Source: Corynebacterium gerontici (lineage in GTDB: Bacteria; Actinomycetota; Actinomycetes; Mycobacteriales; Mycobacteriaceae). Taken from it: a stretch of 64,000 nucleotides of DNA. The notes beneath the pieces are model-generated. The model made no database searches. It was given only the letters and a program-made list of their open reading frames with translations, and was not told the DNA's origin. The position numbers and the translations under genes are program-made. This document shows positions 18,663-27,927 of this stretch, in pieces; position 1 is the stretch's first letter; each line of letters opens with the position of its first letter. The stretch covers positions 1,116,001-1,180,000 of the forward strand of contig NZ_CP033897.1 in NCBI RefSeq assembly GCF_003813985.1, read 5' to 3'.

Positions 18663-18725
18663 GAGAAATCCTTTCGAGCTTGCGCTAGAGGTAAAGAGGG
18701 CTGGGGTTGGCTTTTGCGTACTTTC

Positions 18726-18731
18726 TATAAT
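18726..18731 (+). promoter_or_regulatory. -10 element TATAAT, leaderless methyltransferase gene
   Basis: A perfect TATAAT stands 7 nt before the ATG at 18739. There is no ribosome site, so the transcript should start at or next to the A of the ATG. No clear -35. Confidence 0.6.
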
Positions 18732-18738
18732 TGCTCAC

Positions 18739-19320
18739 ATGCCAACGTGGAAAGAAATCACCACCAGAAATCCTGACCATTCCCAAAACTACGCTGACCG
18801 TTGGGACAGAATCGCCGCCGAAGGCAATGATATCTACGGTGAGGCGAGGCTTGTCGACGCCATCGCGCCGCGCCACGCTCGAATCCTCGACGCCGGTTGT
18901 GGGCAGGGGCGGATTGGAGGTTATCTCGCCGAGCGCGGACACGATGTGGTCGGCGTCGATCTTGACCCACTTCTGATCGACATAGCCCGCCATCGGTACC
19001 CTGAGGCATCGTGGAAGGTGGCGGATTTGGCGGAGAGAATCGACGTTGAACCCGGCTTTCAGGTCGGTGTCTGTGCTGGCAACGTCCTAACCTTTTTAGC
19101 GCCAGCCGAAAGGCCACTTGCGTTGAAACACCTCTACGAGGTGATGGCACCAGGTTCACGCTTGCTCGTCGGGTTCGGCGCCGGACGTGGTTATCCCTTC
19201 CCGGCGTTTTTAGAGCACGCAGAAGCCGCGGGGTTCGAGGTGTCCCAGCAATTCAGCTCCTGGGATCTAGAGCCGATGAAACCGAACGCAGGTTTTCTGG
19301 TGGCAGAACTGCGTAAGTAG
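18739..19320 (+). CDS. Class I SAM-dependent methyltransferase
   Basis: 193 residues. Motif I DAGCGQGRIGGYL near residue 48 and the acidic residue of motif II in VVGVDLDPLLID identify a Rossmann-fold methyltransferase; ASWKVADL and the VGFGAGRG strand complete the fold. The acceptor is unknown; the small size suggests a small-molecule methylase. The start is fixed by the perfect -10 hexamer 7 nt upstream; in-frame codons further upstream at 18655 lie within the corA start region and are rejected. Confidence 0.83.
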   Translation: MPTWKEITTRNPDHSQNYADRWDRIAAEGNDIYGEARLVDAIAPRHARILDAGCGQGRIGGYLAERGHDVVGVDLDPLLIDIARHRYPEASWKVADLAERIDVEPGFQVGVCAGNVLTFLAPAERPLALKHLYEVMAPGSRLLVGFGAGRGYPFPAFLEHAEAAGFEVSQQFSSWDLEPMKPNAGFLVAELRK

Positions 19321-19334
19321 GTGGCAATCAAGAT

Positions 19335-19376
19335 AGCTCCGACTCGCACCCCTTGGGGTATTGCGTAGCCGGAGCT
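19335..19376. terminator. Nested hairpin between convergent methyltransferase and ndh genes
   Basis: AGCTCC (19335-19340) pairs with GGAGCT (19371-19376), enclosing ACCCC-TT-GGGGT. TTCTT follows on the plus strand. Probably a convergent terminator. Confidence 0.5.
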
Positions 19377-19391
19377 TCTTCGCCCGAGGGC

Positions 19392-20753
19392 CTAGTGCTT
19401 GCGATCTTCGCTGTCCTCGTTGAGGTGGTGCAGCGCGTTGCGACCGTAGAGCTGCTGGCGGGTGGATGCCAAGTTCCAGCGCTTGGGAGACAGCGCGTTG
19501 ATGCCCCAAGAGAAGGCAGCGGTGATTCGGTTACGGAAACCGATGAGGAACATGAGGTGAACCACGAGCCACATGATCCAACCGATGAATCCAGTGAACT
19601 CAAGCTTGCCAATCTTCACCACGGCGTTAAAGCGGGAAACCGTGGCCATCGAGCCCTTGTCGTAGTATTCGAATGGCTCGCGAGCCTCTGGACTGCGGCC
19701 TTCAGCTTCTTCCGTCAGTTGTTCTGCGACGTATTCGCCACCTTGGATTGCTACCTGAGCAACGCCCGGCAGGCCGTTGAGCGACATCATATCGCCAATA
19801 ATGAACACGTTCTTGTCGGAACCAACGGAAAGGTCGGGGTTCACGGAGACACGACCAGCACGATCCACCTCTGCGCCGAGTTGATCGGCCACCATCTTGC
19901 CCAGCGGGGAAGCGGCGACGCCAGCAGACCAGATCTTGCAGTAGGAATCCAGGGTGTGCTCGGTGTCATCCACAGTGGACTTGTAGGTGACGGTGTTTTC
20001 ATCAATGTTGGTGACAATGGCGTTCAGCTTGACCGTCACACCAATCTTCTCCAGCGAGCGCTGCGCGTTGCGTCCCAAGCGCTTGCCAAAGGGCGGAAGT
20101 ACCTGCGGCGCGCCGTCGAGCAGAATCACCTTCGCGTTCGAGGGATTGATGCGGGTGTAGGAACCTGAAAGCGTGCGGTGTGCCATCTCTGCGAGTTGGC
20201 CGGCCAACTCCACACCAGTGGGGCCGGCCCCGATCACAACGAAGGTGAGGAGTTTCTCACGCTCAGCCGGATCGTCGGTGAGCTCGGCGCGTTCGAACGC
20301 GCCTACGATGCGGGCCCGAAGTTCGAGGGCATCGTCGATGGTTTTCATGCCCGGCGCGAATTCAGCGAAGTGATCGTTGCCAAAGTAAGACTGGCCTGCG
20401 CCAGCGGCGATAATCAGGGAATCGTATTCAACTTCAACGGTGTAATCGTCAAGCTCAGCCTTCACCAGCTTGTTCGAAGTGTCAATGCCGGTGACATTGG
20501 CCTTCATGATGTTGAGGTTTTCCTGTTGGCCAAGGATTTGGCGCGTTGAGGTGGCAATTTCGCCGGAGGACAAAATGCCAGTTGCCACCTGGTACAACAG
20601 GGGCTGGAAAAGGTGGTGATTGGTGCGGTCGATCAACGTGATGTCGACGTCGGCGTCCTTCAGATCACGTGCACTGAATAGGCCACCGAAACCGGAACCA
20701 ATGATCACGACGTGATGGCGACCGCCATCGGGTCGAAACGGGGTGTTCGACAT
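19392..20753 (-). CDS. ndh: Type II NADH:menaquinone dehydrogenase
   Basis: 453 residues. Single-subunit, non-proton-pumping NADH dehydrogenase of the respiratory chain. The FAD site is VVIIGSGFGGL near residue 16 and the NADH site VVIGAGPTGVELAGQL near residue 160; TRQILGQQENL and the GDMMSLNGLPGVAQVAIQGG region are family-typical. A hydrophobic segment near residues 375-400 is the membrane anchor. The ATG at 20753 has AGGAGAA 7 nt upstream; a longer frame to 20816 lacks support. In C. glutamicum ndh is likewise next to ufaA and an MFS permease gene. Confidence 0.95.
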   Translation of the reverse strand: MSNTPFRPDGGRHHVVIIGSGFGGLFSARDLKDADVDITLIDRTNHHLFQPLLYQVATGILSSGEIATSTRQILGQQENLNIMKANVTGIDTSNKLVKAELDDYTVEVEYDSLIIAAGAGQSYFGNDHFAEFAPGMKTIDDALELRARIVGAFERAELTDDPAEREKLLTFVVIGAGPTGVELAGQLAEMAHRTLSGSYTRINPSNAKVILLDGAPQVLPPFGKRLGRNAQRSLEKIGVTVKLNAIVTNIDENTVTYKSTVDDTEHTLDSYCKIWSAGVAASPLGKMVADQLGAEVDRAGRVSVNPDLSVGSDKNVFIIGDMMSLNGLPGVAQVAIQGGEYVAEQLTEEAEGRSPEAREPFEYYDKGSMATVSRFNAVVKIGKLEFTGFIGWIMWLVVHLMFLIGFRNRITAAFSWGINALSPKRWNLASTRQQLYGRNALHHLNEDSEDRKH

Positions 20754-20905
20754 GTAGATGATTCTCCTAAAAAATAAGTACGTTTGCCCGAAGATGTCCG
20801 CAGCGAAGTAGCCCACGTTCGTGTGAGCATGGCCACGAGGGCGTTGGCGATTATGTTAGCGCTTTGACTCTCGCAAATCACTTTGGGCATGGATGTCAAG
20901 GTTTC

Positions 20906-20942
20906 TGCCCGGATATGGGCATGTCTCCCACCATGTTGGGAG
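20906..20942. promoter_or_regulatory. Two adjacent inverted repeats upstream of the ufaA-like gene
   Basis: TGCCC-N6-GGGCA (20906-20921) and CTCCCA-N6-TGGGAG (20925-20942) lie side by side just before a possible -10 TAGTCT (20951-20956). The 246-nt ndh/ufaA spacer holds no gene. They may be operators; no regulator can be named. Confidence 0.3.
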
Positions 20943-20999
20943 TGTGCTGAGTAGTCTGAATTTTCATTCTGAGCTGCGCCAAATTTTTCCAGGAGGATT

Positions 21000-22247
21000 A
21001 TGAGCACCATCGATGAAGATCGTTGGCCGGCCATTGCTGATGTGCCGGATCATGCTCGGGCGCGAAGGCGGGCACGGAAAGTTGAGTCTGAATTTGCCCT
21101 GGCGTGCGAAAAAGCCGGGTTGCGCCTCGAGGGTGAAGATCCAGACTTGCGGGTGTTCGAAGAGGCGTTGTTTTATCGTCTCGCGGACGTTGGATGGCTG
21201 GGTCTCGGCGAAAGTTTCATGGCGGGAGAGTGGACCTCTCCAAGGCTCGCGATGGTGTTGGAGCGCCTGCTGCGCGCCGGTTATAACCCCAAAACCCCCG
21301 TGCGGACCGGTGTTCGTTACGACGGCTCCGTTGCGCCGCTAGAACTCCATCGTCTGAGTGGAGGGGACTCAACAAACACCTATGCCACATTATTCAGCTC
21401 AGGTGTTCCAACGATGCAGCGAGAGACGTTGTCTCAAACTGCCAGGACGAAGCACACCCCGCCCCTCAGCATCGAAGTCACTACGTTGAGCGATCCGACG
21501 GTTGTGGAGCGAGATGACCTCACGGAAGCGCAATCGAGGGCAACTCAGGCATTGCTTGACGTAGCCAATGTGGGAACCGGCGCGTACGTGCTAGATCTTC
21601 CCGCGCAAACACCCGCATTGACGCTCGCCGCGCTCGCCAGACATGCCACCGTTGATGCTTTGGCGTCTGATCCTGATGTGCTCGCTTCGCTGGAACAAGT
21701 GGCGCAAATTGCCGATGGTGCGTTAGAGGTAGTGCCCACGCTCACGCCGTTGCCTGACCCGGGCGCTTTTCGGCGTCGCTTCGACGCCTGCGTCAGTGTG
21801 GATTCCGCAGAATCTATGGATCCGCGAAGTCTGCAGCATTTTTTCAAGGTGGTCGAGCAAGCTTTAGTGCCAGGAGGGCGGTTGGCTCTGCAAACCCTTG
21901 TCGCGCATGAACCAAGCAAGAGTGTGGCGGGATGCACCGAGCTAATTCGGGCTTATGTCACGCCGGCTTTTCATTTGCATGATCGGGATGACATCTTGCA
22001 CTTGATGCTGAAATCTCAGGGCATGAAAGCCACCGACGTCTTGCATTTTGGTGGCCATTATGTGGAAGGTTTGCGTCTCGAGCGCGAACGTTTTGAGGGG
22101 CACGAGCGCGAAGCCGCCGCCCTTGGATTTGATGCGGTCTACCGCCGCCTTTGGATTTACCAGCTTGCGTTGAAGGAGGCTTTGATACTGGCGGAGTTGG
22201 CAGATGCCATCATTATTGGGGCATCTGCTCATCGCGCGAGACTCTAG
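21000..22247 (+). CDS. UfaA-type (cyclopropane/10-methyl fatty acid synthase family) protein with degenerate catalytic motifs
   Basis: 415 residues. The N-terminus (DEDRWPAIADVP, then LGLGESFMAGEWTS at about 67-80) and the C-terminus (GFDAVYRRLWIYQLALKEA at about 376-394) match UfaA1 of mycobacteria, which adds a methyl or methylene group from SAM to unsaturated acyl chains. Between them the usual catalytic signatures are missing: the SAM loop, normally VLxIGxGWG, reads VLDLPAQTPALT (about 197-208); SVEMxEAVG reads SVDSAESMD; the YIFPGG region reads YVTPAFHL. It may be a non-catalytic or re-purposed member. AGGAGG lies 4 nt before the ATG. Synteny ndh-ufaA-permease is kept. Confidence 0.75.
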   Translation: MSTIDEDRWPAIADVPDHARARRRARKVESEFALACEKAGLRLEGEDPDLRVFEEALFYRLADVGWLGLGESFMAGEWTSPRLAMVLERLLRAGYNPKTPVRTGVRYDGSVAPLELHRLSGGDSTNTYATLFSSGVPTMQRETLSQTARTKHTPPLSIEVTTLSDPTVVERDDLTEAQSRATQALLDVANVGTGAYVLDLPAQTPALTLAALARHATVDALASDPDVLASLEQVAQIADGALEVVPTLTPLPDPGAFRRRFDACVSVDSAESMDPRSLQHFFKVVEQALVPGGRLALQTLVAHEPSKSVAGCTELIRAYVTPAFHLHDRDDILHLMLKSQGMKATDVLHFGGHYVEGLRLERERFEGHEREAAALGFDAVYRRLWIYQLALKEALILAELADAIIIGASAHRARL

Positions 22248-22259
22248 CGTTGATTCCAG

Positions 22260-23618
22260 CTAGATTTCGTTGAGGTCAAAGTCTCGTGACTCCTTCATTA
22301 GCCGCACCGCAACCAGGGTGATCAGCGATACCGCAATGAGATACCATCCCACGCTGGCTACGCCGAATTTTTGCGCTAACGCAGTGGCGATGAAAGGCGC
22401 TACCGCCGCACCCAGGATAGAAGACACGTTATAGCTGATACCTGAGCCGGTGTAGCGGACATTCGTGGTGAACAGTTCGGGGAGTACTGCGGACATTGGG
22501 CCAAAGATCATGCCCATGATGAACATGCCGATGGTCAAGAACAACAGGACGCTGGTTTCGCTGGCGTGGTCTGGGTTGAGGAAGAAATCAAAGCCAAAAC
22601 CAAACAGGATCATGATGAAAGAGATGCCAGTCAGGGTGCGCTTGCGGCCACGTCGATCAGCGAGCTGTCCGGCCAATGGGATGCCTGCGATGAAAGCGAA
22701 GATCGAGATGAGTTGCAGCTTGAGGAAGTCGATATAGGGGATACCAAGCCCCTTGCCAAGATCCTTGGATCCAATGCCGAAGGACAGTACCCAGGTGGTA
22801 ACCAGATAAAACAGGGTGTAGCAGGACAACATAACAAAGGTGCCAATCACCATGGGTTTCATCGAGGTTTTGAATACCTCGAATAGTGGGATGTTGGCCC
22901 GTTTGCCATTGTCAACGGCCTTTTGGAACACCGGGGTTTCTTCGAGTTTCAAGCGTATGACTAGTCCGACGATCACGAGGATCGCCGACATTGCGAAGGG
23001 AATGCGCCAGCCCCACGTCATGAAGGCACCCTCTACGTCGCCTTTGGTATAGCCGGTGAGAGTGACCAAGATGAGGAAGAATCCGTTTGCGAGCAGAAAA
23101 CCGAATGGTGCACCGAGCTGCGGCCACATGGCTGCCCAAGCTCGCTTGCCTTTTTGCGCCGTCTCAGTGGCGAGCAGGGCCGCACCGGACCACTCACCGC
23201 CAAGACCGAGGCCTTGACAGAATCGCATGAGCGCCAACAGTGCGGGGGCGACGATGCCGACTTGCGTGTACGGCGGGATGAATGCGATGAGAAATGTTGC
23301 GATGCCCATCGTAAGCAGTGATCCGACGAGCGTGGCCTTGCGTCCGATTCGATCACCGAAGTGACCGAAGATCAATGAGCCGAGCGGGCGGGCGAGAAAG
23401 GCGAGGCCGAAAGTGGCGAAGGACTGCAGCAATGCGACGGTCGGGTCTTCATTTTTGGGAAAGAATAGGACAGGGAAAACGGCTACTGCGGCGGTTGCGT
23501 ACACATAAAAGTCGTAAAACTCGATGGTGGTACCGACGGTGGATGCGACGATAATTTTCCGGCGCATGGAGGCGTCCACGGGAGTCTTTCTCGTGGCCTT
23601 GGTGGTATCGATGGTCAC
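22260..23618 (-). CDS. MHS-family (ProP/ShiA-like) proton symporter
   Basis: 452 residues, 12 predicted membrane helices. TTIEFYDFYVYATAA at about 29-43 and the cytoplasmic loop GHFGDRIGRKATLV mark the metabolite:H+ symporter branch of the major facilitator superfamily; the second DRRGRKR loop lies in mid-protein. Substrates in the family include proline/betaine, shikimate, citrate and dicarboxylates, and cannot be told here. A GTG start with AAGGA 8 nt upstream is used. It is convergent with the ufaA-like gene (12 nt between stops). Confidence 0.85.
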   Translation of the reverse strand: MTIDTTKATRKTPVDASMRRKIIVASTVGTTIEFYDFYVYATAAVAVFPVLFFPKNEDPTVALLQSFATFGLAFLARPLGSLIFGHFGDRIGRKATLVGSLLTMGIATFLIAFIPPYTQVGIVAPALLALMRFCQGLGLGGEWSGAALLATETAQKGKRAWAAMWPQLGAPFGFLLANGFFLILVTLTGYTKGDVEGAFMTWGWRIPFAMSAILVIVGLVIRLKLEETPVFQKAVDNGKRANIPLFEVFKTSMKPMVIGTFVMLSCYTLFYLVTTWVLSFGIGSKDLGKGLGIPYIDFLKLQLISIFAFIAGIPLAGQLADRRGRKRTLTGISFIMILFGFGFDFFLNPDHASETSVLLFLTIGMFIMGMIFGPMSAVLPELFTTNVRYTGSGISYNVSSILGAAVAPFIATALAQKFGVASVGWYLIAVSLITLVAVRLMKESRDFDLNEI

Positions 23619-23711
23619 GCTTCATTCCTTGAATGGTCTCGGTGCTGACAGAACCATCTGAGACTAACATTCCATTATGTGAACTTTCAATCCCATTTGG
23701 CGGGATCTTTG

Positions 23712-23742
23712 AAAAACGCCGTCCGAAAGGTTTCGGACGGCG
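23712..23742 (-). terminator. Rho-independent terminator of the FAD/Fe-S dehydrogenase gene
   Basis: On the minus strand a perfect 10-bp stem CGCCGTCCGA/TCGGACGGCG with a 6-nt loop is followed by TTTTTC, 17 nt after the stop codon. Confidence 0.88.
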
Positions 23743-23758
23743 AATATAGAAGCAAGCG

Positions 23759-26680
23759 CTATGGGCTGATGGCTGGTCTGGAAGCCTTCTCTAGCAACAC
23801 TGCCACATGCTCGTACACCTCTCCCGTAATCATCTCCAACCCCATTTCACAGGTTCGATTAGAGGAAACGAAAGCATCGAAGTGCTCCTGCGCAAGCCCC
23901 GCCCGTTCCTCTCGCGTGGCGGATTCCGTGAGCTCGGGATGCAACATCACGCGGTCACCTGCGCTACCGCAGCAACCAGCACCATCAGGTACAACCGCAT
24001 CGCCGCAAGCGTTGGCCACCTTCAGCAGGGCATCTTCACCCTCCATATGCCGCACGGAGCAAGTTGGGTGGACAGCAATGCGTCCCAGCTCTTGGACGAT
24101 GGGAAGGTGGTCCACCACTTCACGAGCGATCCAATCCACCACGTCAAGGATTTCGAGTTGCTGGAAGCGTTCCAGATCCTCACCTTCTAGCACTTCGGGA
24201 ACGTTGTCCAACACTCCGTGAGTACAGGATGCTGCGTCGACGATGATGGGCAATGAACCCTCGTCGCTCCAACGCCAGAGGTCATTGCTAATCTTGCGAG
24301 CTTGATACCGGAAGCCTTCGGTGTACCCCTTAGAGGACCACGGGGTGCCACAGCAATCTCCCGCGACGTCTTCCGGGATCCACACGGGGGCGCCGGAGCG
24401 TCGAGCGACTTCGACTACGGCGTGAGGCGTGCTCAAGTGATCATGCTGAGCGTCCGGAGAGTTGCCAAACATGCGGTTAATGCAAGCGGGGAAATACACC
24501 GCAGTGGCGCCCTCGCGTTGCGTGTGGGGAAGCCGAGGGGCAGGCAATGGCAAATCACCAGGAATGCTGGGCAAGACGTCTGGATTGACAATGCTGCGTC
24601 CCACGTTGGTGGCGAGTTGCAAGGTGGGGGAGCCGAGCACCTTTGCGCTTACCAGACCGCCACGTACCAAGTTCTCCACCACGGCCCACTTCTTGGCACC
24701 TTCAAGGAACACTTTCTGGTTCGACTGAGGAGCCTGGGCCGCGCGGAATTGCTTCATTACTTTGCCGGTGTCAATGGAGATTGGGCAAGCGATAGAACAT
24801 GAACCATCGGCTGCGCACATGTCAATAGCGTCGTATTGAAACTCCTCCTGGAGGGTGGAAAGCAGGGGAGAATCGGGTGCTTGGCGCGCCATCTCGCGGC
24901 GGAGCACAATTCGCTGGCGCGGGGTGACAGTGGCATGCCGCGAAGGGCATACCGGCTCGCAGAAGCCACACTCAACGCAGTTATTGATCTCAGCCTCAAC
25001 CTGCGGGAAGCTCTTGAAGTTTTCTAGGTGAATCTCTTGATTGTGAGTGAGTTTCACATCCGGCGCCAGCACGCCTTCTGGATCGATAGCGTGTTTGACG
25101 TCCCACATAAGATTCCACGCCTGTTCGCCCCATTCGCGTAGCAGGAAGGGAGCCATATTTACACCTGTACCGTGCTCGGCCTTAAGTGAGCCGTGGTACT
25201 TATCAATGACTATTTCGGCCATTTCGTCCAAGAACCGCGCATATTGTGCGCGCTCCTCGGCGTCGGAAAGCTTTGGCACGAGGAAGAAGTGGAGGTTGCC
25301 GAAAGCTGCGTGGCCCATGACCATCTCCGGGTAGCCATAACGCGAAAGTAGTTCAACCAAATCAGCGGTTGCATCGCCAATCTTATCCGGCGGGAAACAC
25401 ACGTCCTCAGTGATCATCGTGGTGCCCTGTTCACGCTGGGCACCAAGGAGGCCGAACAAACCATTGCGGATTTGCCAGGCTCCTCGCATCGCGGCCTCGC
25501 TGCGCTCAAACTCAAGTGGTTTGATCAAGTCTGCATCGGTGAGCACTTCCTTGGCGCCCTTGATTGAGGCCTCAAGATCGTCATCGTCCTTGCCACCCAA
25601 TTCCACCAAGAGCGCCGCTGACTCGTCGGGCAGTTCCGCCCACCATTCGGCAGCAGCGGGGAAGTGGCCAACTGCCTTTTTCAGTGCAGGAGCCACCATG
25701 ATTTCGCACGCCAGAGCACCAGCGTGCATCATAGGTGCCACGTAATTGGCGGCATCACGCAAATTACGCAGCATGACCCACGTCGTGGCCTTCTTTTTCG
25801 GCAGTGCAACAGTTCGAATCACCGATTCCGTCACGGCACCGAAGATGCCCTCAGAGCTCACCATGAGCTTGGCAAGGATCCGCACCGGCTCGTCTTCATC
25901 GAGGAACGCATCGAGGCGAATACCGTTGGTGTTGCGGATACTGAATTTGCTCCGCAAAAACTCCACCAGGTCGTTGTCGGCTCGGATTTCCTCGCGAAGC
26001 CGGAGCAGTTCAGCGTGCAACTGTGGTTCTTTGAACTTGAAAATCTCGTCGCCGTTGCGCGTATCGATCACCGAGCCACTCGGCAACACTACCCGTAGCT
26101 CTTCTAGGCTGTGGTAGGTATCGCGTTCGACAGTGCAGCGCATACCGCCGGCGTTGTTGGCAAGCACGCCGCCGATGGTGGCGACGGAGGTTGATCCAGG
26201 ATCGGGACCGAGCATGTATCCGGAGCGAGCAAGCACTGCCTGCGCATCGCCGAGGATGACGCCGGGACGAGACCAAAGGCGCTTGCCGCCGTCTCGCACC
26301 TCCATACCTTGGAAGTGCGTGCGCATATCGATCAAGATATCCTCTGTGGCCGCCTGGCCGTTGAGAGACGTGCCGGCTGCGCGGAAGGTGACAGTGCGCT
26401 GGTGGTCCGCTGCGTAGCGCATGACTTCAATGATGTCTTGTTCATGGCGCGGCTGAACAACGACGGCAGGAATCCTGCGGTAGGGGGAGCCGTCAGAGGC
26501 AAAGGCGATGAGGTCGCTTGCACGCCCAAGCACTTGTTGCTTGCCGACGAGCCCCTGCAGATCAAGGAGCAGTTGGGCTTCAGTGCCGTGCCGTAGGGAC
26601 TCGGGCGCAGCGTCGGATTCCGGCCGTGATCCTGAAGGTTGGCCGATCTGGTGGGCATCGGGGGTGAGCAGTTTCTTCAT
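23759..26680 (-). CDS. FAD- and Fe-S-binding D-2-hydroxyacid (D-lactate-type) dehydrogenase
   Basis: 973 residues. An N-terminal FAD_binding_4 domain (about 55-290, with FRAAGTSLNGQA and GGVLANNAGGMRC), an FAD-linked oxidase C-domain (to about 560), a 2x[4Fe-4S] ferredoxin region (CVECGFCEPVCPS and CSIACPI), and a C-terminal pair of CCG domains (DCCGTPWSS and GCCGSAGD). This is the single-chain equivalent of GlcD plus GlcF, like YdiJ. It should oxidise a D-2-hydroxyacid such as D-lactate or 2-hydroxyglutarate and pass electrons to quinone; the substrate is inferred only from the family. The ATG at 26680 precedes a clean reading frame; a terminator hairpin follows the gene. Confidence 0.88.
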   Translation of the reverse strand: MKKLLTPDAHQIGQPSGSRPESDAAPESLRHGTEAQLLLDLQGLVGKQQVLGRASDLIAFASDGSPYRRIPAVVVQPRHEQDIIEVMRYAADHQRTVTFRAAGTSLNGQAATEDILIDMRTHFQGMEVRDGGKRLWSRPGVILGDAQAVLARSGYMLGPDPGSTSVATIGGVLANNAGGMRCTVERDTYHSLEELRVVLPSGSVIDTRNGDEIFKFKEPQLHAELLRLREEIRADNDLVEFLRSKFSIRNTNGIRLDAFLDEDEPVRILAKLMVSSEGIFGAVTESVIRTVALPKKKATTWVMLRNLRDAANYVAPMMHAGALACEIMVAPALKKAVGHFPAAAEWWAELPDESAALLVELGGKDDDDLEASIKGAKEVLTDADLIKPLEFERSEAAMRGAWQIRNGLFGLLGAQREQGTTMITEDVCFPPDKIGDATADLVELLSRYGYPEMVMGHAAFGNLHFFLVPKLSDAEERAQYARFLDEMAEIVIDKYHGSLKAEHGTGVNMAPFLLREWGEQAWNLMWDVKHAIDPEGVLAPDVKLTHNQEIHLENFKSFPQVEAEINNCVECGFCEPVCPSRHATVTPRQRIVLRREMARQAPDSPLLSTLQEEFQYDAIDMCAADGSCSIACPISIDTGKVMKQFRAAQAPQSNQKVFLEGAKKWAVVENLVRGGLVSAKVLGSPTLQLATNVGRSIVNPDVLPSIPGDLPLPAPRLPHTQREGATAVYFPACINRMFGNSPDAQHDHLSTPHAVVEVARRSGAPVWIPEDVAGDCCGTPWSSKGYTEGFRYQARKISNDLWRWSDEGSLPIIVDAASCTHGVLDNVPEVLEGEDLERFQQLEILDVVDWIAREVVDHLPIVQELGRIAVHPTCSVRHMEGEDALLKVANACGDAVVPDGAGCCGSAGDRVMLHPELTESATREERAGLAQEHFDAFVSSNRTCEMGLEMITGEVYEHVAVLLEKASRPAISP

Positions 26681-26686
26681 ACGCTC

Positions 26687-26717
26687 AAAAATACCCCCAA
26701 GCGCAAAACTTGGGGGT
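26687..26717 (-). terminator. Rho-independent terminator of the ltrA-like gene
   Basis: On the minus strand a perfect 9-bp stem ACCCCCAAG/CTTGGGGGT with a 7-nt loop is followed by ATTTTTG. It separates this gene from the dehydrogenase gene downstream. Confidence 0.88.
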
Positions 26718-26734
26718 GAAAGTTGGTGGACGCG

Positions 26735-27871
26735 TCAGATGACAGTATCGCTGCGGTGTTCTGTGATCACTAAGACCACCACCAGAGCAACCATGGCCGC
26801 GACAATGCCCCAGACGGGCAACACTAGCGATGCCACAGCGACGATTGGCACTGCGTAAAGTGCCTTACTTTGGCAACGCTTGTGGATCAAGAGCAACCAA
26901 ACACCGAGGAGGAACACCGCAACGGGAATGCCGATACTCAAGTTTGTGGCAATGGTGCCGAGTACACTGTGGTCGGTGAAATGAGATATCTGTACCTCAA
27001 TGCCAACAGATACAGCCGCTGCTGATGCGAAAATGAAGGCGTGCCCGTACCCATAACGCAGCGAGCTACGCAGGCTGCTGATTTCTCGGTGATGTTCCGG
27101 CCAGAAATATAGCCACCACATACCAGCGGCAATCACTAGTGCTGCGACGGCGAGGGCGACGAACAGCAAAACATGCTCCCGATGCTGCACGGCGTCCGCA
27201 ATCGCGTTTGCTGCGCCAAGCAGCGATTCTCCGAGCAGGATAATGGTGAATAGTCCATAACGCTCGGTAATGTGGTGCGGATGCCAATTAGTTCTTCCAA
27301 GTTTTTCAGCGAGGACTGGTACGCAAAGTTCTAAAGCGATAAACGCGAAGAAGCCGGGCACGATGAGTGCCTGGGGCAGGAAGATCCAGCCGATCCAGAA
27401 GAATTGAACAACGAAGAGTCCGGCCGCGTACAACCGTGCTGCACGGCCAGCCTGACCACCACAACGAGAGGCGCGGAGCCATTGGGCGATGAGGGCCACG
27501 CGCATGATAATGAAGCCGATCACTGGCAGTTCGAGGTTCTCGCCGGTGAAGAAAGCCTCTGAGCCAACGGCAAGGACGAGCACACCGAACATCTGCACGA
27601 AGGTCAGAGTGCGGAACAGCCAGTCATCGTTATCGAAGGCAGTGGCAAACCAGGTGAAGTTCATCCAGGCCCACCAGATGCATTGGAACATCATGATGAA
27701 TCCAATGAGTCCGTGCCAGACATGACCTTCGATCAGGGCGTGATGGAAATGGCCGCCACCCACGGAGATGGCAATGACGAAGACTAGGTCAAAAAAGAGT
27801 TCCAGAGGGGATGCCGTCCGGTGAGCCTCCTGAGGACTCCGCGGATTCATCGGTTTGAGATATCGAAGCAC
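26735..27871 (-). CDS. Low temperature requirement protein A (LtrA) family membrane protein
   Basis: 378 residues with about ten predicted membrane helices. The N-terminal HRTASPLELFFDLVFVIAI is the hallmark of the LtrA family; ERYGLFTIILLGESLLGA lies mid-protein. LtrA was named in Listeria for growth in the cold; no biochemical function is established. A GTG start at 27871 stands 6 nt after TACACT, so it may be leaderless; an ATG seven codons in is an alternative. A perfect AT-rich palindrome lies about 57 nt upstream. Confidence 0.82.
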   Translation of the reverse strand: MLRYLKPMNPRSPQEAHRTASPLELFFDLVFVIAISVGGGHFHHALIEGHVWHGLIGFIMMFQCIWWAWMNFTWFATAFDNDDWLFRTLTFVQMFGVLVLAVGSEAFFTGENLELPVIGFIIMRVALIAQWLRASRCGGQAGRAARLYAAGLFVVQFFWIGWIFLPQALIVPGFFAFIALELCVPVLAEKLGRTNWHPHHITERYGLFTIILLGESLLGAANAIADAVQHREHVLLFVALAVAALVIAAGMWWLYFWPEHHREISSLRSSLRYGYGHAFIFASAAAVSVGIEVQISHFTDHSVLGTIATNLSIGIPVAVFLLGVWLLLIHKRCQSKALYAVPIVAVASLVLPVWGIVAAMVALVVVLVITEHRSDTVI

Positions 27872-27927
27872 GAAAGCAGTGTAGCGGAAAACCCTCCACC
27901 CGCCGAGGTAACCAACACTGTTTTGAC

